A DNA stretch of 64,000 nt from the NCBI RefSeq assembly GCF_001187785.1, contig NZ_CP012154.1, forward strand, positions 924,501 through 988,500, given 5' to 3'. The notes beneath the pieces were generated by a model, which was not told the DNA's origin, ran no database searches, and was given only the letters and a program-made list of their open reading frames with translations. The position numbers and the translations under genes are program-made. Source of the stretch: Wenzhouxiangella marina (lineage in GTDB: Bacteria; Pseudomonadota; Gammaproteobacteria; Xanthomonadales; Wenzhouxiangellaceae). Shown here piece after piece: positions 34,701 to 42,914 of the stretch (positions are counted from its first letter, which is position 1; each line of letters begins with the position of its first letter).

Positions 34701-34793
34701 CTGCTCCGAATCGAGCTGGAATTGATCGAATTCGAGTTTCAAGTTCAGTGCTGTCCGATATTCACGCCAAGGAGTTGCGTTTCCGCAGCCCAT
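31782..34793 (-). CDS. Giant CadC/ToxR-like regulator: OmpR-type DNA-binding domain, membrane helix, TPR
   Basis: This 1003-residue protein has a winged-helix domain (about 20-118) with 'RPLTFSVLSYLIEQAPKVVS' and 'SVSSVAQTIKELRKALGDSS'. One membrane helix follows (about 150-169), then a TolB-like segment and a very long TPR region to the end. It is a close paralogue of the protein at 42915-45770. Transmembrane regulators of this type sense a periplasmic signal and bind DNA directly. GAGG before ATG 34793 supports this start, although the homologous part begins at a TTG (34742). It diverges from the delta-60 gene, a natural target. Confidence 0.8.
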   Translation of the reverse strand: MGCGNATPWREYRTALNLKLEFDQFQLDSEQMQVIGPDGPVSMRPLTFSVLSYLIEQAPKVVSRDELLDAVWGHQATSVSSVAQTIKELRKALGDSSSDPHLIATRPRLGYQFIAEVRPLPDDPAQVIGERVVSGLPPARSTSPDRRRWPWTAALLALVVLVIAFVVFAPNEPSESRSDRLPTLAVAQMVNASDDPDMNWLGPALETYLGHALVELGGFRVLSVDARADQESSILTGVDYVIEGQYLMAGVEGPRWLASLRRPGSREIVTSLESRPDEWDIASVSIDMATAIRDRLGFSAPPEADSAAIRARLPRRAGSQQAYFAALQALGDRRPEVALSALERARRQEPDNPRLDLLAAQVHAARGDLASAREFSLQAMSATEFWPRRDRLDIEAMAAMLAFDWQRAAERLQALNQFFPESESSRQLVRALGQAGRFQDAATALDSLRLKQPDDARLALLEAELSSLQKLAEPQLEQARQARQMAEAEGATSLMAAAELSESEALIELGEWHEARTRLEALVDDERLVAGEQARARLELARLEFLQGDLAPALASVERAEARFAEVPHPTGLAEAAMLRGAILERSGRIEESILALEQALERFDAVADPRRTAHANVQFGTTLMRANRADEAIARLEAAARSFRALNDRQGEGAALINHATLIARAGRLPDAEPIFQRALEAFQDAGDRRGEAMALGNLAAIAGDRRDMTTSITLAEQSLAIFEQLGAQTDIARVSYNLALIHRRQGALEAAIERIRQAGDAFASQGAVLMQTRALTTEGAMLVSMGEFDELDRLLARIEELDIEDPAELAVMHIVRGERALVLGDPDTAHGEFTRAHALMESIGAANHMLVTRMHVARAELAMGETINAEQTGRDLAFAFREIRMINREIDALMLLAEALIEQARGDEAAGILAQADERLADSPDAEQTLRMGLLRSRISPPELARERLSWVESAAAEQGFVTLMERARRRLETLAVSRSPAPISEQSNSASDTAAELPAS

Positions 34794-35107
34794 GTCTGCC
34801 TCGAAAGCTTGCCATCGGCTGCGCCGATTGTCATGTCTCGCGCTCCGCGGAGGTGTTGTACAAGCCCGTTCGAGGCCCGCGCTTACTGGGCTTTATCGCA
34901 ATTTCACAAGTCCTTTAAGCCTTTCCTGCCGACCGTTTCCATAGTAACGCCTGAGCCGTGGTCCGGCATCGACGCCGACCCACGATGAATTCACCAGGAG
35001 CGAAGAGAACGATGATGCCAGCGAAATTGAAGTCAGTGGAATTCGATCGATTCGAGTCGGCGGTGGAGTCCGGTTCCGTCGCCCGGGATCGGGTCCGAAG
35101 GAGGTCG
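34794..35107. other. Divergent intergenic region before the delta-60 gene
   Basis: These 314 bp lie between the giant regulator and the large secreted protein. The frame of the secreted protein stays open back to 34958 and includes a 'VEFDRFES' string, probably by chance. AGGAGG right before 35108 marks the real start. I see no clear promoter pair, RNA or repeat. Binding sites for the regulator would be expected here. Confidence 0.4.
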
Positions 35108-38100
35108 ATGAGAGCGCAGGCACGTAGGAGAATTGTCGCACGCTGCATCGCGCTGCTCGGCCTGTTGATCAGCGCAGGCCCGGCGCTTGCCCTGAACGAG
35201 GATGAGGGCTATCAGCCCGATCCCAATGGCATGGTCTACAGCCTGATCAGTACGCCTTACGGCACCCTGGTGGGCGGCAACTTCACCAGCATTGCCGGGT
35301 TACCGCGCTCGCGCCTGGCGATGCTCGACGCGGCCGGTCGGAACACCTCGTTCTTCGCCGGGCCGAATCTGAGCGGTGGTGACGTCAACGTCAGCCTGCT
35401 GGCCGGTGGTACGGATCTGGTCATTGCCGGCAGTTTCAACGGCCGCATCCAGCGCCTGGACGGCGACGGTGCGCTGCTGTCGCCGTGGTTCAGTTCCAAT
35501 CCTGATGGCGATATCCACGCCCTGGCCGAAAAGCCCGATCCTATGACCGGCAATTACGGCATCTACATCGGTGGCAGTTTCGCCAACGTCGGCGGCCAGG
35601 CCCGGACGGGGGTGGCGCGCCTGAACTACAACGGCCTGCTCGATACCGGCTTCGTGCCGCCGGATTTCAGCGGCAGCGTGCGTGCCCTGGCGGTGCAGGA
35701 CGACGGCAAGCTGCTGGTGGCCGGCAGCATCGGCATTGCCGGGCAGATTCCGGCCCGGCGCCTTTACCGGCTCAATGAGGACGGTTCCGTCGACAACAGT
35801 TTCCAGGCGGCCGGCCTGGCCAGCGGTGTGCGCACGGTTCTGGCCCTGGAGATCGAGGACGATGGCCGCATTCTTGTTGCCGGCGAGGTCGACGGTGATG
35901 GCTTTGTCCTGCGCCTGAACGCCGACGGCAGCCTGGACGGGGACTACGAGCCGCCCAGCCTGAACGGCCCGGTCTACGCGCTGGATCTTCTGCCCGATGG
36001 CCGCGCCCTCATCGGCGGCGATTTCACCAGCGGCGTGGGCCCGCGCAGCCGAATCGCCCGCCTGAACGAAGACGGCAGCGTCGACAACGGCTTTGCCCCA
36101 CTCGTCAACCCCAACGCTGCAGTACGCACGGTGCTGGTTCAGGACGATGGCGCGGTGCTGCTCGGCGGGGCGTTCAATCAGATTACCGGCCTGGGTCGGA
36201 ATCGCCTGGCACGGCTGGATGCTCTGGGGAGGATCGATCAAGCGCAGGCGGAGGTGGAGTTTGCCCCGTCGGACATCGAAGCGCCGAGAACAATCGCGCT
36301 GCAAGCCGATGGTCGCATTCTGGTCGGGGGCAGTTTTACCCATATCAACGGCACCAGCCGCAGATTGCTGGCGCGCCTGCATCCCAACGGCAGCCTGGAC
36401 AGCAGCTTTGCGCCCGTGATCGGCGGCGTATCAATATATGCTATCGCCGTACAACGCGATGGTCGCATTCTCGTTGGCGGGTGGTTTGAAACTGTCAATG
36501 GCACGCCACGCTCCCGGCTGGCCCGTCTGCACCCGGACGGTAGTCTGGACACCAGTTTCAATGCGGGACTCATAGCAGGTAATCTCCCCAAAGTCAACTC
36601 GATCCATATTCTCGATGACGGCAAGATTCTGATCGGCGGGCGGTTTACTGAGGTCAACGAACAGGCGCGTCTCGACCTGGCGCGCTTGCACCCGGATGGC
36701 AGCCTGGATACCAATTTCTCACCCAGTTGGACCGAGTCGCAGACTCCTCTCACTCTCAAAAGCTTGGCGGTGGATGACAATGGTTGGGTGTACACATGTG
36801 GCGAAGGTTATGCCAGCCAAGATAGACTAGTGTTCGCCCGCTTCACCCCAAGCGGACAGCTCTGGTCAAGCTTTGATCCGCCGCTTGCCATTGGTGTTGG
36901 GCAGCACTTCTGCCGATCAATAGTCATCGACGATCACATCGTTGTGGGAGGGAGAATCCAATACTCCTTCGGTGGCAACCAGTATGGTTGGTCGCTGATT
37001 GATCAGAACGGCAACCATACCGTGGCCAGTCCTTTCGAAGGAGGCCGCGTTATTTCGATCCAGAAGACTGGTTCTGGCTATCTGGCCGCTGGAAATTTCC
37101 TGTTGAACGAGGAGAGCAAGCATCTTGCCCTGCTGAATCACGCCGGCAATGCCTTGCGGCCGGGCGTACAGCCGTGGTCCGCTGGTAGTGTTGAGTTATT
37201 CCGTGATAATACTACCCTGCAAATGACCCCTGATGGCCGGGTATTGCTGGGAATAGATGACCACCTGCATCGCTTAGCCAACCCCGACGGCCTGCCGTTG
37301 CGCCAGCGTATTGTCTGGGGCACACCGGGCAACCCCGAGCGCCTGGTCTGGGACCGCATGACCGGTTTCGGCTCGGCGCCGGCGCTGCTCGGTACGCCGC
37401 GCGTGCTGGTCTCGCAGACCTGCTGCGATGAGGACGACTTTGCGCCGGCCGCCGGTGGCGGCTGGATGAGCCGCGACGGGGACGACTGGCGCCTGGAGGG
37501 GTTTGCCGGCCTGCCGGGCAAGTTCTACGTGCGCATCGAGTACCGCGCCGGCAACTCGAAAGGATCCTCCACCTTCCTGACCCCCATCCAGCGCCTCTAC
37601 GGCGAGGTGCCGCCGGGCGTGGACACGGCCGATCTGTCGCTCAAGCTGGTGATCGATCAGGACCCGGTCGAGCCGGGTGATGTCGTGATCGTCGATGTGC
37701 TGGCCGGCAATGCCGGTCCCGACCTGGCCGGGCTACCCTCGGTCACCATTGATCTGCCGGCGGGCTACACGCTGATCGACTTCGACGACTCCGATCAGGG
37801 CACCTTCCTGCCTGGCGATAGGCTGTGGAAGCTCGACGACCTGGCCGGCAGCGGCCCGGCCGCCGGTGCGCAGCTTCGCCTGCAGCTGCAGGTCACGCAA
37901 CAGACACCTCATACAATCGAGGCGCAGATCTTCGCATCAGAGTTCGATCCGAACCTGAACAACAACGTCGCGACGCTGACCCCTGATGTCCTGCGCAGCC
38001 GCTCCGACCTCAAGCTCGTTCACAGCGTGTCGCCCGCCGCGGCGCTGCCGGGCGATCAGGTGACTTTCGCGGTGCTGGTCGACAACCTGGGCCCCGAACC

Positions 38101-39106
38101 GGCCGATGGGGTCGAGGTGGCGCATCTGCTGCCCACCGGCTACAGCTATCAGGGCCACAACAGCGACCTTGGCAGCTACAACTCGGCCACCGGCCAGTGG
38201 CAGATCGGCAGCCTGGAGGTGGGCGAGGGCGCGGTGCTGGAGGTCGAGGTCCTGGTCAACGGCGCCGGCGGCTTCACCAGCTCGGCCTCGGCCAGCAGCT
38301 TCTCGGAAGACCCCGAGCCCTTCAATAATCTGGCCTTTGCCGAGGTCGATCCCTTCACCGACCTGGCCGTTAGCATCGAGGCCGACGCCGAATGGGCGGG
38401 GATGGGCGATGCCCTGGCGATGACCGTCGAGGTGAGCAACGCCGGCCCGCGCGCGGCCGATGCCGTCAGCGTACAGGTGACGCCCCTGTCGGGCGGGTTC
38501 ATCCCCCAGGAGTATTTCGCCTCGATCGGCGACTACGAGCCGAACTCGGGCCTCTGGACCGTGGGGTCGCTGCAGCCGGGCGAAACGGCAGTGCTGGTGA
38601 TCGACGGCACGCCCGGCTTCGTAGAGGACACCGGTGTCGGCGCCACGGTCAGTAGTGCCGCATTCGATCTGGATCCCTCGAATAACAGCGACGACGTGCT
38701 GGTGCGCTATCAGTTTCCCGGAGCGTGGGGTGAGGTCTCACCGGCTTCGATCGACTTCGGTGAGGTCATGGTCGGTCAGTCCAGCGACTCGGTGGTGATC
38801 ACCGTGACCAGCGTCGGTGACGAGCCGTTGGATATGGGCTTCACGACGCTCTGGGGTGATGATGACGTGCATTTCGTATTCGACGGCGGCTCCTGCACTC
38901 CCAGCTCGCCGCCGTTGAATGTCGGTGAGACCTGCATCGTCTCGCTGCGCTTCGTCCCCGAGGCGGCAGGCACGTGGACCGATGCCGAGGTTCGAATCAG
39001 CTCCAATGATCCCAACGGGACCTATGTCATCCCGGTCAGCGGTATCGGTCTGCCCGATACGGTCGAGGACGCGATCTTCTCCGACCGCTTCCAGGGGTTC
39101 CAATGA
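35108..39106 (+). CDS. Very large secreted delta-60/DUF11/HYDIN-like protein with F-S-D-R-F tail
   Basis: This 1332-residue protein has a signal peptide ending near residue 28 ('ISAGPALA'). Residues ~30-760 are beta-propeller-type delta-60 repeats ('RLNEDGSVDNSF', 'DGRILVGG.F'). Next come DUF11-like domains (~840-1190) and an abnormal-spindle/HYDIN-like domain ('VSPASIDFGEVMVGQSSDSV'). It ends 'VEDAIFSDRFQGFQ', matching the shared tail. ATG 35108 has AGGAGG upstream. Codon use is less GC-biased at about 36.24-37.29 kb than on either side. Predicted to be exported and perhaps surface-bound, with unknown function. Confidence 0.8.
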   Translation: MRAQARRRIVARCIALLGLLISAGPALALNEDEGYQPDPNGMVYSLISTPYGTLVGGNFTSIAGLPRSRLAMLDAAGRNTSFFAGPNLSGGDVNVSLLAGGTDLVIAGSFNGRIQRLDGDGALLSPWFSSNPDGDIHALAEKPDPMTGNYGIYIGGSFANVGGQARTGVARLNYNGLLDTGFVPPDFSGSVRALAVQDDGKLLVAGSIGIAGQIPARRLYRLNEDGSVDNSFQAAGLASGVRTVLALEIEDDGRILVAGEVDGDGFVLRLNADGSLDGDYEPPSLNGPVYALDLLPDGRALIGGDFTSGVGPRSRIARLNEDGSVDNGFAPLVNPNAAVRTVLVQDDGAVLLGGAFNQITGLGRNRLARLDALGRIDQAQAEVEFAPSDIEAPRTIALQADGRILVGGSFTHINGTSRRLLARLHPNGSLDSSFAPVIGGVSIYAIAVQRDGRILVGGWFETVNGTPRSRLARLHPDGSLDTSFNAGLIAGNLPKVNSIHILDDGKILIGGRFTEVNEQARLDLARLHPDGSLDTNFSPSWTESQTPLTLKSLAVDDNGWVYTCGEGYASQDRLVFARFTPSGQLWSSFDPPLAIGVGQHFCRSIVIDDHIVVGGRIQYSFGGNQYGWSLIDQNGNHTVASPFEGGRVISIQKTGSGYLAAGNFLLNEESKHLALLNHAGNALRPGVQPWSAGSVELFRDNTTLQMTPDGRVLLGIDDHLHRLANPDGLPLRQRIVWGTPGNPERLVWDRMTGFGSAPALLGTPRVLVSQTCCDEDDFAPAAGGGWMSRDGDDWRLEGFAGLPGKFYVRIEYRAGNSKGSSTFLTPIQRLYGEVPPGVDTADLSLKLVIDQDPVEPGDVVIVDVLAGNAGPDLAGLPSVTIDLPAGYTLIDFDDSDQGTFLPGDRLWKLDDLAGSGPAAGAQLRLQLQVTQQTPHTIEAQIFASEFDPNLNNNVATLTPDVLRSRSDLKLVHSVSPAAALPGDQVTFAVLVDNLGPEPADGVEVAHLLPTGYSYQGHNSDLGSYNSATGQWQIGSLEVGEGAVLEVEVLVNGAGGFTSSASASSFSEDPEPFNNLAFAEVDPFTDLAVSIEADAEWAGMGDALAMTVEVSNAGPRAADAVSVQVTPLSGGFIPQEYFASIGDYEPNSGLWTVGSLQPGETAVLVIDGTPGFVEDTGVGATVSSAAFDLDPSNNSDDVLVRYQFPGAWGEVSPASIDFGEVMVGQSSDSVVITVTSVGDEPLDMGFTTLWGDDDVHFVFDGGSCTPSSPPLNVGETCIVSLRFVPEAAGTWTDAEVRISSNDPNGTYVIPVSGIGLPDTVEDAIFSDRFQGFQ

Positions 39107-39107
39107 C

Positions 39108-39635
39108 ATGCAGCGATGGATGAATCGAGTGCAGAAAGAGCGCCCGGCCGACCTGGCCGGGCAGCAACTCACCGCGGCGATCTATTTTCAGGGGCTGGGC
39201 AGCGCGGTCGGGCAATTGACCTTCGGATCCGTGCACGCGGCCGGCCAGCGGTCTTCGTTCATCAACGACGCCCAGGCCATGCAGAACGCCGTCGCCGCGC
39301 GTGATGAGGTGATTGCCCGCGAGCGCGAAGGCTTTCACCGCCCGCCTGGCTCGCTGGCCGCCGATTTCCCCGACAGCAAGGGCGTGCTGGCGGTCACGGA
39401 CCGCCAGCTGATCGTCTTCGGCTACCACCAGGGCCTGTTCCGGACCCGGATCGAAGACCCCGTCGCTCGCATCGCCCTGAGCGATCTGAGCGGCTGGTCG
39501 CATTCACCGGGAATGTTCGCCTGGACGCTCAACCTGGCCTTCCGTGACGACTCCGACGTCGGCCTCGACCTGCCGATCGCCAACAAGCCGGCCGATTTCG
39601 TATGGACATTGGGGGTTCCTGCGACGGCGGCCTGA
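39108..39635 (+). CDS. Hypothetical cytoplasmic protein coupled to the delta-60 gene
   Basis: This 175-residue protein has no signal peptide. The C-terminal half, 'GVLAVTDRQLIVFGYHQGLF' then 'RTRIEDPVARIALSDLSGWS', has the strand pattern of small PH-like/'GRAM-like' domains. The N-terminal half is helical. Its ATG is two bases beyond the delta-60 stop, so the two are surely cotranscribed. Whether it has a role linked to the secreted protein is unknown. Confidence 0.65.
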   Translation: MQRWMNRVQKERPADLAGQQLTAAIYFQGLGSAVGQLTFGSVHAAGQRSSFINDAQAMQNAVAARDEVIAREREGFHRPPGSLAADFPDSKGVLAVTDRQLIVFGYHQGLFRTRIEDPVARIALSDLSGWSHSPGMFAWTLNLAFRDDSDVGLDLPIANKPADFVWTLGVPATAA

Positions 39636-40006
39636 GCCTACTTTGCTGGCGCCGGGTCTTGCCCGCTCGACGCAGGCCCGTTCGCTCGATTGAGTTGGAA
39701 AGCGAGTGACCGGGTCAATAGCATAAAGGCGCGAGCCATCGGTGGTCGAGGTCGTCGAGCTGCTCTCCGACCTGGGATAAAGTCGAATCCGCGATGTCGA
39801 TCTGGATGACGCGATCCGGGAGGTCGATGCGCGATCCCCCGAGGGCGAGGAGGTCGATCTTCGTCTCAATGCATTCGTTGGCTCGATCCTGTACTCCGAG
39901 GCTAGCGACTAAGCGGGACGATGGTTCAAGTCCGGCTTGCGGACCGGAGGAATCGCCGGTTGGCCGCCGATGCCTTCCTCGCCGGCGGCCACCGGCCCGC
40001 TCTCTG
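39636..40006. other. Gene-poor 371-bp stretch between convergent units
   Basis: No convincing gene is visible. A minus-strand reading (39715 to ~39905) gives plausible residues ('SLGVQDRANECIETKIDLLA') but has no usable start codon. A plus-strand reading over the same bases ('DVDLDDAIREVDARSPEGEE') is broken by a stop. One of these may be the relic of a gene. No terminator or RNA was recognised. Confidence 0.4.
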
Positions 40007-40327
40007 TCATCCGTTGCGCTCCTGCGGACCTTCGATCCGCGTCGGCGAAGCATCGAAGCGATCCTCGAACAGGCGCCTGAACCGCTCCGGGTCGAAGTGA
40101 TGGCCGGAGCAGCCATCGATCAGGAAGTGCCCGGCAGATCGCTGGATGGCCTGACGCCCATGCCACTGGAGGGTGGCTTGGAGCCGGTGACCAGCGGAGG
40201 CGGCGAAGACCTGCCCGGCATTGAGCTCCGAGCACAACAGCTGGTGGCTTACGCCGCGGGTGTCCGCCAGCACCGTGGCGGCGTTCAGCCAGAGGACTGC
40301 AGTCAACAGCGCGCAGAGCCTGATCAT
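40007..40327 (-). CDS. Small secreted protein with L-F-E-D-R-F-D near C-terminus
   Basis: This 106-residue protein has a signal peptide ending near residue 21 ('WLNAATVLA'). The mature part has two cysteines ('LLCSELNAG', 'LIDGCSGHH') and ends 'FRRLFEDRFDASP' plus 11 residues, a weaker form of the tail seen in other secreted proteins here. Its ATG overlaps the stop of the MopE-like gene by four bases (ATGA), so it is cotranslated. The function is unknown. It could be a processed partner of the cysteine-rich protein. Confidence 0.55.
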   Translation of the reverse strand: MIRLCALLTAVLWLNAATVLADTRGVSHQLLCSELNAGQVFAASAGHRLQATLQWHGRQAIQRSAGHFLIDGCSGHHFDPERFRRLFEDRFDASPTRIEGPQERNG

Positions 40328-41439
40328 GGGGTGCACTGTCCAGCATTGCAGACGCCACCCGCGCAAGGAGTGCCATCGGCGACCGGGGTAAAGCTGCAGC
40401 CCGATGCGGGGCTGCACGAATCGACGGTGCAGGAATTGCCATCGTCGCAGGTGATCGGGCTGCCGATGCAGAAGCCGGAGCTACAGGTATCACCACTGGT
40501 GCAGGCATTCTGATCGCTGCAGGGACTGCCCTGGTAGGGGCTGCCGTCCAGGGCGCAGGAGCCACCCTGGCACGTCACATCGGCGCATTGGGAATCGCCC
40601 GGGCAGGCCAGATCGCAGGCGCTGCAGTGCTGGATGTCGTTGTCGATATCGATGCATGATCCCGCGGAGGCGCAGAAGACCAGGTTGCCTCCGCCACCGC
40701 CGCCGGGGCAGCCGAAATCGGAGCAATCGATCAGGCCGTTGCAGTTGTTGTCGATCGCGTCGTTGCAGATTTCAGTGGCGCCCGGGTTGACCCCATCGTC
40801 GGCGTCGTTGCAGTCGCCGCACTGGGTTGTCGTGTAGGCGCCCATCGGCGTGCAGGACTGGATGCTGTCATTGCATCGACCCCAACCGTCGATGTCGTCA
40901 TCGCGGTAGAAGGTCTGCGGAGTGCAGGTGCCGCAACTGCCCAGTACGCAGGTTTCGCCCACACCGCAGCTCAGGCCGCAGGACCCGCAGTTTTCGACGT
41001 CGGTCTGGAGATCGGCGCAGATGCCGTTGCAGTTGGTCTGGCCAGAGCCGCAGGCCAGGAGGCCACCGCTGATGCGCGCGAATGGAACGCTGCCGATGCG
41101 CATCCTGGGGCTCATCTCCGCTTCGCCGTCGATACGAATCCCGAGAAACAGCGGTGCATCGAACAGGGAGTCCTCGAGCGGCGTCGTGGTGCCCAGCTCG
41201 ATCTGGAAGAAGCCGCTGGTAACGGCCACGCCGGTATGGGTCTCGGTCCAGACGGCAATGCCCCCGCTGGACTGACCGTACAGCGCGAAGTGCATGTCCC
41301 GGTTTCCCGTGATGGGCACACCCGCGTTGTCGGCCAGAAAACCCTGATAGGGCAATATCGTTGGCACTGCGGCCGTCAGACTCACCATGAATGCGGTGAG
41401 CAGCGTCGCGGACATTATGCGAAGTGAACGTATCGGCAT
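40324..41439 (-). CDS. Secreted cysteine-rich MopE-like protein
   Basis: From ATG 41439, with GGGAGAA upstream, the protein has 371 residues. A signal peptide ends near residue 25. A ~100-residue N-terminal beta domain ('PYQGFLADNAGVPITGNRDM') is followed by cysteine-rich repeats. These include putative metal-binding MopE motifs 'YRDDDIDGWG', 'CGDCNDADDGVNPGATEICN' and 'DAIDNNCNGLIDC', then EGF-like 'C-x-CxxGxC' stretches. MopE relatives bind copper or calcium. It lacks the F-x-D-R-F-E tail but is coupled to a small protein that has a version of it. Confidence 0.75.
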   Translation of the reverse strand: MPIRSLRIMSATLLTAFMVSLTAAVPTILPYQGFLADNAGVPITGNRDMHFALYGQSSGGIAVWTETHTGVAVTSGFFQIELGTTTPLEDSLFDAPLFLGIRIDGEAEMSPRMRIGSVPFARISGGLLACGSGQTNCNGICADLQTDVENCGSCGLSCGVGETCVLGSCGTCTPQTFYRDDDIDGWGRCNDSIQSCTPMGAYTTTQCGDCNDADDGVNPGATEICNDAIDNNCNGLIDCSDFGCPGGGGGGNLVFCASAGSCIDIDNDIQHCSACDLACPGDSQCADVTCQGGSCALDGSPYQGSPCSDQNACTSGDTCSSGFCIGSPITCDDGNSCTVDSCSPASGCSFTPVADGTPCAGGVCNAGQCTP

Positions 41440-41605
41440 GACCGGTTCTCCCTGAAGCGTGGCGGCGGGCGCCGACCCTCCCGCCGGCGCGGTTTCCGGC
41501 CAAGTGTATACCTGTTCGGCGACCGATGGCGGGGTGGAGGCGGGCTCGTCCTTCTCGGGCCGGGACGGCCGGCGCGCGCGACCGCGAAGGCGTTCCGGAA
41601 TGCGT

Positions 41606-42778
41606 TCAGCCGCCAGGTTCGAAGCGTGAGGAAAAGATCCGGTCCGGAACCAGGGCGCCACGATAACGTCCCACGAAACCGCCGGCACCGACCACGGTGA
41701 CTTCCCCGTCCGAGGCGATCGCACAGCGGCTGACACTCTCGGCGGACGGCGTCGGCGTGATGTTGCTGAAGCTCTGGCCGCCGTCGGTCGAGATCATCAC
41801 CCGGCCCGTATTCGTGCCCAGGGGCTGGCGTTCGCCGACCACGACGATCGTGTCGTTGCGCATGCACACGCCGCGGGCCCAGGTGCCGAAGCCGCCGTCG
41901 CCGACGATGTCGGGCAGGTCGAAGACCGTGTAGTCGTTGGCGTTGTAGGGATCGTTGCCGCTGACGTAGATCTTGCCCGTATCGTTGTCCTGGTCGACGC
42001 CGACGGCGACGACGCGCTGGGCATTCACGGCGATCCCCCACATTTCCCCGTCGTAGGACGCATCGAGGATCACTTCGACCAGCTGCCAGGGCTCGCTCCC
42101 GGGCGTCTGCGGCGGAAGGAAGACCCGCGGGGCGATATTGATCCGGCTGCCGGCGGCATAGAAGCCCTCATCGAAGGCGACCAGGTCCTGGAACTGTTCC
42201 AGGCCGGTGGCCGGTGCGTCCCAATCGGCGGCCGAGCTGCCGGTGAGGGCATCCGGGCGGTACAGGCGATCGAAACCGGTTTCCGAATCCGCCAGAGCGC
42301 GTCCATCGGACAGCTCGACGTAGTTGCCGACGTTGAACTGGCGGCCGACCTGGGGAACCGAGGTCAGGGTGGCCGTGGTCGGGTAGGGCATCGGGCCGCT
42401 GGTGTCGAGGCGAACCACGCGCAGATTGGTCCCCGCCGTGGTGTCGACGCCGCCGGCGTAGAGGGCGCCGTCGTGGCCGCGGGTCAGGGTCATGACGCGA
42501 AATTCGTCGACCATGTCGGCCGGGCTGGTGGTCACCGCCTGCCAGTTGTCGCCACCATCGGGACTGACGAACAGGCCCAGGCCGTTGGTATTGGTGCCGC
42601 AGCCGACCCAGAGCGTCCCGTCGGCATCGAGTTGCATGGCATCGGTTCGGGAGGGGCCTGGACAGGGATGGGCATCGATCTCCCAATCGGCTCCGGCCCG
42701 GGCCGCTGGACTGAACTGTAGACACAGGGTGGTGGCCGCGCAGAGCGCAAGACGCCGAAGCGAAGAAGCGTGGTTCAT
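41606..42778 (-). CDS. Secreted beta-propeller (BNR/sialidase-like) protein with F-S-S-R-F-E tail
   Basis: From ATG 42778 (GAGGAA upstream) the protein has 390 residues, with a signal peptide ending near residue 28 ('SPAARA'). Asp-box-like blades appear as 'LFVSPDGGDNWQAVTTSP' and 'VMISTDGGQSFSNITPTP', so a beta-propeller related to exo-alpha-sialidase/BNR proteins is likely. No glycosidase active site is visible. It ends 'VPDRIFSSRFEPGG'. It is downstream of the second giant regulator in the same direction, with about 136 bp between them. Confidence 0.75.
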   Translation of the reverse strand: MNHASSLRRLALCAATTLCLQFSPAARAGADWEIDAHPCPGPSRTDAMQLDADGTLWVGCGTNTNGLGLFVSPDGGDNWQAVTTSPADMVDEFRVMTLTRGHDGALYAGGVDTTAGTNLRVVRLDTSGPMPYPTTATLTSVPQVGRQFNVGNYVELSDGRALADSETGFDRLYRPDALTGSSAADWDAPATGLEQFQDLVAFDEGFYAAGSRINIAPRVFLPPQTPGSEPWQLVEVILDASYDGEMWGIAVNAQRVVAVGVDQDNDTGKIYVSGNDPYNANDYTVFDLPDIVGDGGFGTWARGVCMRNDTIVVVGERQPLGTNTGRVMISTDGGQSFSNITPTPSAESVSRCAIASDGEVTVVGAGGFVGRYRGALVPDRIFSSRFEPGG

Positions 42779-42914
42779 GATCAATTCCTCAGGGTGGGGA
42801 GAACGAAGCGAATGGTCCGCTCCAGCCCCCAGGACTGCTTGATCAAAGCGTGAAACTTCCTTGAAAGTGCTTCGCTTTCTGTGAAGAAGCCCGCGCTTTC
42901 AGCGGGCCAGGGGC

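Noticed and set aside
35036-35059. 'VEFDRFES' upstream of the delta-60 signal peptide, resembling the shared tail
   Set aside because: It lies before the best start (35108 with AGGAGG), so it is probably untranslated, and it lacks the [IL]-F-x pattern.
39929-39942. GGTTCAAGTCC resembling a tRNA T-loop
   Set aside because: The flanking bases do not form a T stem or acceptor stem, and no anticodon arm is found upstream.
39715-40116. Minus-strand frame with a protein-like C-terminal half
   Set aside because: The only ATG lies inside the small secreted gene in another frame, the first half is Arg-rich noise, and no start is available for the plausible part. Listed only as a possible relic.
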